Source: CAYNJG01 sp965216885
GTDB taxonomy: Bacteria; Planctomycetota; Planctomycetia; Pirellulales; Pirellulaceae
Assembly (NCBI GenBank): GCA_965216885.1
Contig: OZ244209.1
Coordinates: forward strand, 2,418,001-2,482,000
Reading direction: 5' to 3'
Length of the DNA: 64,000 bases
The translations under genes and the position numbers were made by a program. The notes under the pieces were generated by a model. That model worked only from the letters and a program-made list of their open reading frames with translations. It had not been told where the DNA came from and did not search any database. This document shows, one piece after another, positions 8,169 to 18,400 of the stretch (position 1 is its first letter; every line of letters starts with the position of its first letter).

Positions 8169-9503
8169 ATGAATTTGCGAGCGACGAGCATCACCCTAGC
8201 AAGCATCGTCTTGGCATTCACCGCGAATAGGCCATGCCTTGCGGCGACCGAAAGGCCGAATGTGATCGTCATCATGGCCGACGACATTGGCTTTGAATGC
8301 TACAGCCACAAAGGTAGCGGCTTCTATTCGACGCCAAACATCGATCGTCTGGCGCGGACGGGAGTTGAGTTCACGCAAGCCTATTCGCAACCGATCTGTA
8401 CTCCTTCCCGCGTCCGCATCATGACTGGGCGCTACAACTTCCGAAACTACACAAAGTTCGGCGAACTCGATTTGCAGCAACCCACCTTCGCCACGGTCGT
8501 GAAAGGGAACGGCTATGCCACCGCCATCGCAGGCAAGTGGCAGCTTTCGCCGGGAGACCTTCGTGGCCCCCACAAAGCGGGATTTGACGAGTACTGCCTC
8601 TGGCATTTTGCCGCTGCACATGACCGGTCCAGGCAGTCCACGCTGCCAGCCGCCCTCAGGAACAAGGGTCCCCGCTACAAATCGCCAACGCTTTACAAGA
8701 ACGGGAAACGCGTACCGGCCACCGACGGCAGGTACGGACCGGACGTGGTGACAGACTATCTCTGCGACTTCATCGAGCGTAAACAGCAAGAGCCTTTCTT
8801 TATCTACTACCCGATGATCCTCACGCATTCCCCTTTCGTCCCCACCCCCGACAGTGTCGACTGGGAGAAGACCGATAAGAACCGCTCGCCCCTGGAGCAC
8901 TTTCGCGACATGGTCAGCTATATGGACAAGATGGTGGGCAAGCTGGTCAGCAAACTGGATGAGACCGGGCTACGCCAGAACACTTTACTCATCGTCACAG
9001 GCGACAACGGAACCCACCGCAATCTGACTTCGCCGTTTCCCATCAGGGGCGAGATCCGGGGCGGCAAAGGTTCCATGCAGGATGCCGGAAACCGGGTTGC
9101 CTTCGTCGCGAACTGGTTGGGAACCGTCGATGCACGCGTCGTGGACACACCCATTGGATTTGCCGATGTCCTGCCCACGGTCGCCGAAGTCACCGGATCC
9201 ATTCCGCCCAACAACGTTGATGGCCAGAGCCTGCTCCCGCTATTGAAGGGCGACTCCACCAATGCCCGCGGTTGGATGTTTCAGTCGTACTCCAAGGGCG
9301 GCATCGAAAACGCAAAGTATCGATGCTTCGTCCGCGATGCCAACTGGAAGCTCTATGCCGACGGCTCACTCTTCAACGTCCCCAACGACTGGCTGGAGAA
9401 ATCTCCGGTCACCGGCCCCGAAGGTCAGCCGCATCGCGCACGACTACAGGCGGTGCTGGACAAGATCCTGGTAGACGCTCCCGAAGAACTGATTCACCGG
9501 TAG
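8169..9503 (+). CDS. Arylsulfatase-type sulfatase (S1 family), secreted
   Basis: The protein has 444 residues. The start is set by GGGAGAAGAG upstream of ATG 8169. It begins with a signal peptide (to about residue 26). Residues NVIVIMADDIG hold the first metal-binding aspartates. CTPSR at residues 77-81 is the canonical Cys-type sulfatase signature, in which the cysteine is converted to formylglycine, and GRYNFRN follows. GKWQL near 120 and the ILTHSPFVP and TGDNGT motifs supply the remaining metal and sulfate ligands. It probably removes sulfate from algal or other sulfated glycans in the periplasm. The formylglycine-generating enzyme it needs is not in this window; the FGE-like domain at 12.4-13.1 kb lacks the catalytic cysteines. 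Confidence 0.93.
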   Translation: MNLRATSITLASIVLAFTANRPCLAATERPNVIVIMADDIGFECYSHKGSGFYSTPNIDRLARTGVEFTQAYSQPICTPSRVRIMTGRYNFRNYTKFGELDLQQPTFATVVKGNGYATAIAGKWQLSPGDLRGPHKAGFDEYCLWHFAAAHDRSRQSTLPAALRNKGPRYKSPTLYKNGKRVPATDGRYGPDVVTDYLCDFIERKQQEPFFIYYPMILTHSPFVPTPDSVDWEKTDKNRSPLEHFRDMVSYMDKMVGKLVSKLDETGLRQNTLLIVTGDNGTHRNLTSPFPIRGEIRGGKGSMQDAGNRVAFVANWLGTVDARVVDTPIGFADVLPTVAEVTGSIPPNNVDGQSLLPLLKGDSTNARGWMFQSYSKGGIENAKYRCFVRDANWKLYADGSLFNVPNDWLEKSPVTGPEGQPHRARLQAVLDKILVDAPEELIHR

Positions 9504-9549
9504 TCGAACACAGTGGCGAGTCGCGAAACAAACAGGCATAGCCGCGGAA

Positions 9550-9951
9550 TCAATCGTCGGTTTCCATCGGTGGGCCCACCAGGTCCATGCCGTATTGATC
9601 GAAGAACGCCCCGGGATTATCAATCTCCTCGGTGACCAAACGCCGAAACGCTTCGTCCGAATTTGCAGACGGCATCAAATCAAAGTGAATCGTCGCAGGT
9701 TCTTCACCGACGTTCCGGAAGGCGTGCGCCGCTCCGGCAGGCACTACCGCGACGCCGCCGGCAGTAACCTTCATCCGTTCGCCGTTGACTTCAAAGAGGA
9801 TCGTTCCCGAGATTACGTGAAAGACCTCGATCTGTTCGCGGTGGGTGTGCAGCGGCGGACCGATGCCCGGCTGTACGACCTCTTCGAAAACCGATACCGC
9901 TCCGTTCGTTTCTGTACCCGGTACCAAACAACGAATATCCAGCTTTGTCAT
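9550..9951 (-). CDS. Cupin-domain protein
   Basis: The protein has about 133 residues. GGAG lies just upstream of ATG 9951; an upstream in-frame ATG at 9993 lacks such a site. It is a single-domain cupin. Motif 1 is GIGPPLHTHREQIEVFHVISG, carrying the HxH and Glu metal ligands. Motif 2 is the canonical GGVAVVPAGAAHAFRN. The fold is a beta-barrel that binds a metal or small molecule, and the substrate is unknown. There is no signal peptide, so it is cytoplasmic. It lies 54 bp downstream of the nrfA remnant on the same strand and is convergent with the sulfatase gene. Confidence 0.85.
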   Translation of the reverse strand: MTKLDIRCLVPGTETNGAVSVFEEVVQPGIGPPLHTHREQIEVFHVISGTILFEVNGERMKVTAGGVAVVPAGAAHAFRNVGEEPATIHFDLMPSANSDEAFRRLVTEEIDNPGAFFDQYGMDLVGPPMETDD

Positions 9952-10004
9952 TCCAGGCTCCCGTGAGTGTAGGCTGCCAATCAACGAAACCACCGCGTCG
10001 CGGG

Positions 10005-10346
10005 TTATGAGCCCAGCTTGTATGCGGCCGCCTGCGCTTGACGACTATAGTCGATCGACTCGCCAAGGATGCGGACGGCTTCCTGGTCGGCGTGGAAGCC
10101 TTTCGAGTTCTCGCTACTGATATAGTCCAGTCGCCACATCGCTTTGCGTTGAAGTTCGCGGATCGGCTTCAATGCCTCTTCGCTGGCCCCCGCTTCCTGC
10201 GCTGCGACGATTGCATCCAGCATATCTTCCATCGCGACAGCGGCGCGTGGCAGTCGCTGATCTCCTGCCCGGGCATGAATTCCCTGACTCCACAATTCTA
10301 ATTCCGGATGCTGCGCCTTGTAGACCTTCGTCCCCGTTTCCTTATT
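10005..10346 (-). pseudogene. nrfA remnant (cytochrome c nitrite reductase, C-terminal part)
   Basis: The frame still reads like the end of ammonia-forming nitrite reductase NrfA. HPELELWSQGIHA matches the family's HPE-E-W--GIH segment. AAQEAGASEEALKPIRELQ, WRLDYISSENSKGFHADQE and a final ILGESIDYSRQAQ helix match the C-terminal helical part. Missing are all upstream haem regions, and the CxxCH-containing stretch that normally follows GIH, so it cannot bind haem normally. The 5' side stops at a partial copy of the MITE-like repeat (10347-10362), and the apparent ATG at 10376 arises from that junction. This is best read as a decayed or recombined gene end. It could be expressed as a short peptide, but no function is expected. 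Confidence 0.72.
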
Positions 10347-10362
10347 GTTGATTAACTCAGCC
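10347..10362 (+). repeat. Partial MITE-like repeat, copy 3 (left end)
   Basis: GTTGATTAACTCAGCC is identical to the left end of the copies at 4373 and 5794. The similarity stops after 16 bp. It sits exactly at the 5' break of the nrfA remnant. Confidence 0.55.
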
Positions 10363-10554
10363 ACCGGCCATAACACTTGGCCCTGGTTTGCGCGAAATTA
10401 ATCCAGGCACCGTCCGCGCAACAAATAACATGCCTTTTCGTTTGCAGCTACCCGCAATGCGATGCTCCATGTGGCATGCCGGATTCGATAGACTGACAAT
10501 CTCACTGTGACGTCATGTGGACGAATGCCTACATCAACCTGCAAGGAAACGACC

Positions 10555-10788
10555 ATGTACCGCCGTTTGCTTACTCTCAGCGTTATGGTTTTCCTGCCAA
10601 CGCAACTGCTTGCCAACGGGGAAAAGCTCCGTGTGATGACTTTCAACATTCGCTACGCCAATCCCAATGACCCCGTCATCTGGAAAGACCGCCGCGGCGA
10701 TGCGAGCAATTGCGACGCCCCCTCGTTGCGCCGTGATACCGCCGCAAACAAAACACGTCCACGAACACGATTCTTGAGGTACCTGTAA
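10555..10788 (+). pseudogene. 5' remnant of an endonuclease/exonuclease/phosphatase-family gene
   Basis: ATG 10555 starts a signal peptide (RRLLTLSVMVFLPTQLLA), followed by EKLRVMTFNIRYANPNDP and a WKDRR motif. This is the typical opening of secreted EEP-fold (DNase I-like) proteins, whose first strand reads RVMTFNIRY. After about residue 45 the similarity breaks into Arg/Thr-rich sequence, and the frame ends at 10788. The family normally runs about 250-300 residues with a catalytic Glu and a closing SDH motif, both absent. Its stop overlaps the next start (TAATG). The fragment may now serve only as a leader for the alpha/beta hydrolase. Confidence 0.65.
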
Positions 10789-12287
10789 TGCTGCTCAGGA
10801 AATTCCTATACCGTGTTGGATTCTTGCTGATCTTATGCGTGGCCGCCGGTTACGGCGTATGGTTCGCCTTCTATCGCCCCATTATCCCGAACGGAGAGAT
10901 TGGCGAACTTCAATTCGAAGAGCGGCCCTGCATTCGCAACGGCGCGGCGGATGGCAAATACGACATTGGCGTGTTCTTTGTCCCCGAGAACCGGTCCAAC
11001 CCAAATAGCCGAGTGATCGCTGTCGACTACGTGCGGTTCCACGCAAAAAAGAAATCGGGCCCCCCGGTCTTTCTGCTTCCGGGCGGCCCCGGCAATACGT
11101 ACATCGGCCAGACTCCCAACATCTTCAAGATGCCTCAAGTCGAACACCTTAGAAAATTCAGCGATGTCGTGCTGGTCAACCAACGTGGCTACAACCCTCG
11201 GCGACGCGACAAGCTGGGCTATTGGAAAGCTACCGACCGCAAGCCCGAGTGGACTACGGATGACGAAGTGGCGGACTATACGAAATTCGCGAAACAGGCG
11301 GTCGCCCACTACGAAAACTCCTCGGTCGACCTGAGCGGCTATAACATTATCGAGTGCGCGGCGGATGTTGCCGATCTGCGAAAGGCACTCGGCTATGACA
11401 GGATTGTGTTGATGGGCCAAAGCTTCGGGTCACAATGGTGTTTCGCCGTGATGCGGAATCACCCGGAGATCGTCGAGCGCGCAATCCTGACTGGCGTGGA
11501 GCCGCTCAATCACACGTACGACATGCCATCGCACCTGATGAATGCGGTTCGCCGAATCTGGAAGCACATTGACTCGGCGCCCGAATGGAAACCATTCCTA
11601 CCGCCGGGCGGCATGGAAGAGGTTGCCGAAGAAGTACTGTCCCGTATGGAAGATGGTGGCATTGAGGTCCAGCACAAATCAACAGGAAAACTGATTAGCC
11701 TGTTGGGACCGGACGATTTCCCGTGGGACTACCCCGCGGAGATGCTGGAGTTGTTCCATGGCAGCACAAAACGCTGGGAGCAGGGGCGCGGGAGGTACTT
11801 CTCCTTCAACACGCTAATTTATCCACTCATCGATTCCGGCATTGCCGTCACGGAAGAGCGGCGTCAACAACTGCTGAACGACCCAGCGACACGTTATGTT
11901 TCGCGGAACACCAGCAACTTCGCTTCCCTTGAAGCCACTGCAGATATTTGGCCAAGTCCGGATGTCGGGGATGACTTTCGGAATCCGGTCGAAAGCGACA
12001 TTCCCGTCGTCTTCGTTCACGGCGACTGGGACCGCACCACGCCCATCGAAAACACAATGGAAATTGCGCCGTACTTCCGTAAAAGCCACACCCTAACTAT
12101 TGAACGCGGCGGGCATTCGCCTTTTCGACAAATGGACGAACTCCCTGATGTGCTTGCGGCCCTCATGCGATTCGCCGAGACAGGCTCAATCGACGAAATC
12201 CCCGACAGGGTATCGATCAAACCCGATCTGGGCCACAACACCGAGCTACCGCGACTGGACCCCGCAACGTTATTCAGAAACCCCTGA
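10788..12287 (+). CDS. Membrane-anchored alpha/beta hydrolase (proline iminopeptidase-like)
   Basis: The protein has 499 residues. ATG 10788 overlaps the stop of the truncated EEP frame, with GAGG about 8 nt upstream. The N-terminus has a hydrophobic anchor (GFLLILCVAAGYGVWFAF). The fold motifs are in order: oxyanion-hole loop LLPGGPGN near 95-102, NQRGYN, nucleophile elbow GQSFGS near residue 210, an acid in VFVHGDWDRTTP near 415, and the base histidine in ERGGHSPF near 443. These fit the AB-hydrolase-1/TAP-like peptidase group. The likely role is periplasmic peptide or ester hydrolysis, with the substrate unknown. It converges on the kinase gene ending at 12364. Confidence 0.88.
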   Translation: MLLRKFLYRVGFLLILCVAAGYGVWFAFYRPIIPNGEIGELQFEERPCIRNGAADGKYDIGVFFVPENRSNPNSRVIAVDYVRFHAKKKSGPPVFLLPGGPGNTYIGQTPNIFKMPQVEHLRKFSDVVLVNQRGYNPRRRDKLGYWKATDRKPEWTTDDEVADYTKFAKQAVAHYENSSVDLSGYNIIECAADVADLRKALGYDRIVLMGQSFGSQWCFAVMRNHPEIVERAILTGVEPLNHTYDMPSHLMNAVRRIWKHIDSAPEWKPFLPPGGMEEVAEEVLSRMEDGGIEVQHKSTGKLISLLGPDDFPWDYPAEMLELFHGSTKRWEQGRGRYFSFNTLIYPLIDSGIAVTEERRQQLLNDPATRYVSRNTSNFASLEATADIWPSPDVGDDFRNPVESDIPVVFVHGDWDRTTPIENTMEIAPYFRKSHTLTIERGGHSPFRQMDELPDVLAALMRFAETGSIDEIPDRVSIKPDLGHNTELPRLDPATLFRNP

Positions 12288-12363
12288 GCCGCGCGACAGC
12301 AGATCAACCCTTCTTTATTGCAAAACCAAAGGAGAAAACGGCGCGGCGAACGACTCGGCTGAA

Positions 12364-14805
12364 TCAGTATTCACCACCGGTCACTTCCAGCACGACGCGA
12401 AAGCCGATCTCTGGTGACACGAAATCGCGGTCCTCTGAAATCTCCGTACCGAACACAAACGGACCACCATAGCGATAGGGTCCCCCGCGCAGCTTGACAA
12501 AGCTTCCCTGCGGCAGTTCGCTCTCTGAGCGATAGGTTATGTTTTCAATGCTGGTACGCGTCCACTCCATTCCATTGCCGGACATATCACGGCACCCATA
12601 AATACTGACGTCCGCAGAGGCGGTTCCCGATGGCAGGGGCCCCGATTCCATTCGCCCAAAAGCAATCATGTCCGCCGGAGTTTCAGAATCCTGATTCTCC
12701 CGAACCGATTCCAACGACGCGTTAAACGGCCCTTCAAACTCCCACTCGGAGTACGCTCCGGACGCCACGTCCCATTGTTCCGCACTGGGCAGACGTGCCA
12801 ACGGATGAAGCCAACGAGCGAACGCTTCGGCATCGCTGATATGCACTCTATACACAGGATGCTCTGGATGCTCCTCCACCCCCAGGTCCTTGCCGCCCGC
12901 CTGCCCTCCCAGTTCCCATTGCGTTCGAGGGTCGAGCGTGGTGCCGTCCGCTGATGCAAATTCTCCAAAGAGCTGGCTTGTTACCTTCGTCTTCATGACA
13001 TAGCAGGTCGATGGCGAATCGGGACTCGATTGCGGAATCAGAATAAACTCTGCACGATTGCGCGCGGGGGATGTCCAGGTGAGCTGTTGCCAGAATAGTT
13101 GACCGCCGACGCGGAGATGCCCGGCGGTTTCAACCGGAGCCATGTTTTCAATCTGTTGTGGAACCTCTACCACCGGCGGCACAACGGTCGGATCACCGGA
13201 GGGATCTCGTGGGTACAGCAACGCGAACGCAACCGCCGCAACAACCAGCAATCCGGCCACAACGCCCGCCACTCGGCTCATGGGCGTCTTCGTCGTCGCC
13301 TTGCCGTCCGGCGCGGTATCTGCCGCTACCGCCGCCTGAAGTTCGCTTGCGAACTGACTACATGTCGCATACCGAGCTTCCGGGTCCTTGGAGAGCGCTT
13401 TCGACACAACCTTGCGTTCATTTTCCAGCAATCGATCAAGGTTGGGCGAGTGCTGCAGATGGTCGGTCATTACTGCAGCAAGGCTCTTGCCCGAATACGG
13501 GGGTCGCCCCATGCGCAGTTCCGCGTACGTCATCGCCAGACTGTACAGGTCGCTCTGCGACGACGCGCGGCCACGCCAAACCTCCGGGGCCATATAGAGC
13601 GGCGTCCCCATCGTCGTCGCTGTAACACTAATGTTCCGCTCGCCGAAAACACGTGCGATACCAAAGTCGGCGACCTTGATGTGACCGCTAACCAGCAGAA
13701 TGTTTGCCGGCTTGATGTCGCGGTGCAGCACGTTTTCTGAATGCAAAAAGTCAACCGCTTCGCAAGCTTCCCGCAAGTGTTCCAGCAGTGTCTGCACGGG
13801 CACTTCTTCGCCGCGAGAGGAATAACGTGCCGCCAGATCCTGCAATGTCTCATCGCCGCGTTCCATAACGATATGCAGTTGATCGTCATGCAACCAATAC
13901 GCTTGCACCTGCAGCAGGAAAGGATGCCGCAGCTTTTTCATCACCTCTAACGACTGCAGCTCCAGTTGCGTCGTCTTATGGTTGGCCGGAAAGCTAATAA
14001 TCTTGACGGCGACGTCAACACCGCCGGGCGCTTCCGCGCTCCAAACTTCGCCGAACTGCCCGCTCCCCAGCCGCTCCTTCAGTTCATAGCCGCCTTCCGT
14101 CTGGATGTACGAACTGGAAGCCGTACGACGCGAATCATTGTCTCCGGCAGGCTCAGATGAAGTGTCCCGGGAAGTCGAGTTGGTCTCCTCCGCCTGCCAC
14201 GACGGAGGCGGAGGAATCGATCCCGGCCCAAGGCTGTCATCCGACACAATCGGGGCGTCCTGCGATGTGTCCACGTAAGTACCCGTGGGCGTCGTATCGC
14301 CTACCGAAGCTGGAGGTTCCTGTGGCGTGGACGGGGCAGGGGGACGCATGGTACTGGTGTAGTCGCTCCGGGACGGTCCCGAACCGGTAACGGACGGATT
14401 TGCCACAAGCGTCCGATCCAGTGCTTCCAGTTGCGCATACTGTCCCGGAAATCGTTCGCGATAGCTGGAAATGTCGATATGGCGATCGAAACTCCGCCGG
14501 ACGCGGTAGTCGCCAAGGATCAGTTCCACGGAAGGATCGGGACCAAGCTCCGGATATCGACGGATGTACGATTCCAGCGTTGGGGCTTCGCCGTGCTGCA
14601 AACGCAGCTTGAGATCCGCCAGCACGAGTTTACGAAGTGCGACTGGTCGCTGGGCGTGGCCCAACGGGGGAAGATACGACGTCAACTCGATTTCGCCCAC
14701 GGGCGAAACACTGGTCCAGGCCGCCTTGAATCCGTTCACAAGCTGATCCACCTCGACAGGGCGGGCCGCGGCCTGATTCTGTCTTTCTGGCGGTTCGGTA
14801 GGCAT
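12364..14805 (-). CDS. Ser/Thr protein kinase fused to FGE/SUMF1-like domain
   Basis: The protein has 813 residues from ATG 14805; a TTG at 14817 is an alternative start. Residues 15-140 form a helical N-terminal region with two RYPE/ERFPGQY-like motifs, then a Pro/Ser/Thr-rich linker to about 235. The kinase domain is at about 240-491: GSGQFGEVW loop, VAVKI lysine, HRDIKPANILL near 362, DFG near 380, and APEVWRG. A transmembrane segment lies at about 512-530. The C-terminal 250 residues match the FGE-sulfatase fold (ARLPSAEQWDVASG, YGCRDMSGNGMEWTRT, KLRGGPY, IGFRVVLE). The cysteine pair used by true formylglycine-generating enzymes is not in the RGG segment, so this domain more likely binds a ligand outside the membrane. 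It diverges from the giant WD40 gene. Confidence 0.92.
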   Translation of the reverse strand: MPTEPPERQNQAAARPVEVDQLVNGFKAAWTSVSPVGEIELTSYLPPLGHAQRPVALRKLVLADLKLRLQHGEAPTLESYIRRYPELGPDPSVELILGDYRVRRSFDRHIDISSYRERFPGQYAQLEALDRTLVANPSVTGSGPSRSDYTSTMRPPAPSTPQEPPASVGDTTPTGTYVDTSQDAPIVSDDSLGPGSIPPPPSWQAEETNSTSRDTSSEPAGDNDSRRTASSSYIQTEGGYELKERLGSGQFGEVWSAEAPGGVDVAVKIISFPANHKTTQLELQSLEVMKKLRHPFLLQVQAYWLHDDQLHIVMERGDETLQDLAARYSSRGEEVPVQTLLEHLREACEAVDFLHSENVLHRDIKPANILLVSGHIKVADFGIARVFGERNISVTATTMGTPLYMAPEVWRGRASSQSDLYSLAMTYAELRMGRPPYSGKSLAAVMTDHLQHSPNLDRLLENERKVVSKALSKDPEARYATCSQFASELQAAVAADTAPDGKATTKTPMSRVAGVVAGLLVVAAVAFALLYPRDPSGDPTVVPPVVEVPQQIENMAPVETAGHLRVGGQLFWQQLTWTSPARNRAEFILIPQSSPDSPSTCYVMKTKVTSQLFGEFASADGTTLDPRTQWELGGQAGGKDLGVEEHPEHPVYRVHISDAEAFARWLHPLARLPSAEQWDVASGAYSEWEFEGPFNASLESVRENQDSETPADMIAFGRMESGPLPSGTASADVSIYGCRDMSGNGMEWTRTSIENITYRSESELPQGSFVKLRGGPYRYGGPFVFGTEISEDRDFVSPEIGFRVVLEVTGGEY

Positions 14806-15410
14806 GGACTCGGACAACTTTCATTTCCGCCTCACACCCGTCGTAGCAGGGGCAAACCAAAGTGGCGCTAGCTGCAACGACCAGGAAGGCAGTGTCAGGC
14901 GTATAAGGCTATGTCGGACGTATAAGGTATCGGGCTTCCAATTCTACGCCACAGCGTGATGCAACCGCCAGACGACTCCCAGGGACTGCAGATTGTGACA
15001 TGACATTCGAATCGAGAACCTCCTATTTCGCGGGAAATCCGCAGAACGGCGGCGCGACGTGCGGTTGGGGGCGCAACGATTGAGGCATTTTTGCTTAACA
15101 CTCACGGAATAGTGATTAGTCGTATTGTGCACAAACCTTGCCACACGTCTGGAAAAGAATTTCAATCGAAGTTGTAATGCAATTCGTGGTTATGAAGTTG
15201 GCTACCTGTTGGCCCGTTTGGAAAAAAGAGAAAACCGGGCCGAGTCGCCGCAGCGGCTATGTTCCGGCGCCCTAATCAAACGTGATTTCAGGTCGTCATT
15301 GCGGCATTCCGTCTACGCGAGCCTGCTGCACGGACCGGGTTCACGACAGACTGCGAACTGGCTAGAACGAGCGTGGGCCGCTCGACTCTCGAGAAGATTG
15401 GTTTCGACGA
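14806..15410. other. Intergenic region between divergent genes
   Basis: This region separates the FGE-kinase from the WD40 protein and should hold both promoters. It includes the paired 15-bp repeat at 14894-14927. A-rich sequence at 15080-15130 and 15150-15240 is the most promoter-like part. No gene is supported. Confidence 0.45.
14894..14927 (+). repeat. Paired 15-bp direct repeat upstream of the kinase
   Basis: GTCAGGCGTATAAGG (14894-14908) and GTCGGACGTATAAGG (14913-14927) match at 13 of 15 positions and start 19 bp apart, close to two helical turns. They lie about 90-120 bp upstream of the FGE-kinase start and could bind a dimeric regulator. Confidence 0.4.
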
Positions 15411-18400
15411 ATGACTTTCAACCGAATGCTTGTGCACAGCTGCCGCTGGGTGATGTTACCGGCCCTGATCATGGTGGGTACCTTCGCGAACGCGGGCGAA
15501 CCCATCCTTCGACTACAGGGCGGGGGCCCCACCAACCTTGTAACCTGCCTGAGCTTCTCCCCCGACAGCCAAACACTTTATGCCGCCGGCTGGGACCAGG
15601 TTGTATGGGTTTGGACGAGGCAGGCTGACGGCGAGTTCGCGCTCAACACGGCAGCCTCACTGCGGATACCCGTTGGCCCCGGTGTCGCCGGCACGATCAA
15701 TTCGATGGCTTTGTCCCGTGATGGAAAATGGCTGGCCGTCGGAGGGCAGGGCGTCTTTCGAGGGCAGTCAGGCTTTGACGACGTGGGCAAGATGTTCGCG
15801 ACGTCCGCGATGTCTCGCGAGATGCGTCTGGACCAGGGTGCAATCCACCTATTCAACACGCAGACGCGTGAGTCCTTCGTGTTGCGAGGGCATCTTGGGC
15901 CCATCGTCTCGCTGGCGTTCAGCCCGGACCCAGCGCCCCGCCTGGTTTCCATCGCACAGGAGTGGAGCCAGAAAAAGGAAGGCTTCGTCGGTGGAGTGCG
16001 TCTGTGGGATATTGCGACGCGAAAGCGGCTGCAACCAAGCCTGTTGCTACCTCAGGTCACGCAGACGCCGGGACTTGCCGTACGCAGGTCACCCGCCCCT
16101 TCGAACTCGCTGCTCGTTTCCATATCGACGACGGATGTTGACATGAACCCGGATGGCACCCCCGTCGGCGTGCCTCAATTGCGGGTATGGAATGCCAGTC
16201 GAGGCACGCTTCAAAAGGCCAACGACTATGCGAATACCGTATTTGCATCAGGCAACCAGTTCCTCACAGGAAGCTTCCTGCCCGCAAACCAGACGGGAGA
16301 CTTCCGCGGCCAGTTACGATTCTGGGACGCAAACGGCGGAGCGTTAAGTGATGCGGGACGTGTACCGCTGACTCCGGTTGCCGGCGTCGAGGTCCTTCCC
16401 AACGACGTTGTCGGACTTGGCAGCAATCGTTACATCGTCGCCGGACTGGGAATTCGTCGGGATCCATCGCGTGGCAACAGCTACGTGCCCGTCGGTGCCG
16501 AACTACGCCTGCTGACCCGAGGTGGTTCGTCCGCGCAAAAGCAAATTGCATTGTGGCCGGCCGATCCCACAACCACTCGAAAACTCACCATGGCAGCGAC
16601 TCCCGACGGAGAATTTGTCGCCGTCGCCGGCAGCCCCAATCACGACGTCTTGCTCTACCGCACGTCCGACCTCACGGGAGACACGCCAACTCCCCAGCGT
16701 TTGGGACTGGACGTTCGGCGATTTCAACGTGCGTCCTTCGTCGCGCAAGGAGATCGCACAGGAATCCTGCTTGAGCCTCGAGGCGACACCGACCCGCAGC
16801 TCGTCTTTGATGTTTCGCGCCGGAGTGTCCTTTCCGCGGACACAAACTGGACGGACAACACGGCGCCCCCGACCCCACAGCCACGACTGGTGAACATCGC
16901 CGACGACAGGCAGGCAGTTCAATTCACGCCGCCTCTGCCGGGCGCACAACCGGTTCAGTTTCGCCTTCCCAAGCGGCATGCACTCACGGCTATCGCGGCG
17001 GTAGGATTGCCGGCGCCGCCAGCCGGTGCCGCATCGCAACCTCGCGGACTGATTGCGATCGCCAGCCAGGACCGCGGACACCCCCGGCTCGAACTCTTCA
17101 CCGAAAAGGGAACACCGTTTCGGCACCTGGTGGGACATACTCACCGCATCCAGTCACTGACGTTCTCAGCGGACGGCAAGTGGCTGCTGTCGACGGCCGA
17201 GGGACACGTCGTCGCGATGTGGAATCTCTCGGACTGGAACAGGGTAATCGGCAAGCACGGCGCGTTACCCGACTCCAGCGTGGCTGATTCGGAAGTGGAC
17301 GGACAACAGAACGTCGTCGCACCGGACGCCGGCGGTCAACTACAAGCAGGCGATCGGATACTGGGTCGCATCGACGGCGGTCGCATGTCTCCGTTTGCTT
17401 CCGCGAATGACTTCTACGAGTTCCTCTGGCGGAACCCGGTCGGATCGAGCGCTACCCTTCAAGTCATCAGAAACGGAAACCGCGTCCAGGTACCAACCCG
17501 AATTGGCCAGGGCATGGACGAAGCCAAACCGGTGTTCTCACTGATGGTGCTTCCGCAGGGCCCGGGCGTCAACCTGACGCGATGGCTGGCATGGAGCCCA
17601 CTGGGTCCGTTTGATTCCAGCGACCGCAGGATAGAAGAAATGTTGGGTTGGCATTTCAACGCGACCGAAACCGAACCCAGCAGCTTCGCGCCGTTGAAGC
17701 AGTACCGTTCGCAGTACTACCGACGTCACCTCGTGCGGGACCTGCTGGATGACCCGACGATGATTCCACCGCGGAAGGACTCTGCGCCACCAGCGATTCA
17801 CGTCTCGATACCGGGTTCGTCCGCGGACCGACAGGGCGCCGCCAATCGCCTGGTGCATTCCCTGGAAGCAGACGTTCGCGTCAGTATTGATCCGGGTTTC
17901 CCGATGGACGACATCGCAGCGGTACGAATTCAGTCCGGCGACGGTGAGGCCCAAGACCTACAATTCCAGGCCGACGGCTCGTGGGCAATTCCGTTGTCGC
18001 AACTGGCGATAGGCGTCGGCGAACATCGCCTTCGCGCCACCGTGAGCACCACAGGGCAACGCGGCAATGACTTCTCCCAGGACCTGTTGATCCGCTACCA
18101 ACCGCTGCCACCGGTAATTGATCTGGCAACCAGGAAGCCCATCGTCACGATGGCCGAGGCACACGAACTGAAGGCAACGCTGCAGTCTGAGTCGGCAGGC
18201 CGCACGATCATGGCCCAATTATTCGATGGCGATGGTGCACTAGTGGACTCATGGGAAGGGCCATCACCGCTGAGCATCACCAGGTCGCTGCCTCTGGCTG
18301 AGGATCGAAACGAGTTCGAGTTGGTCGCCCACAACTCCGACGCGAAAGGTGACGACACTCCAACGTCACGCGCCTCGTTGGTCGTCGTTCGCAACGTCGA

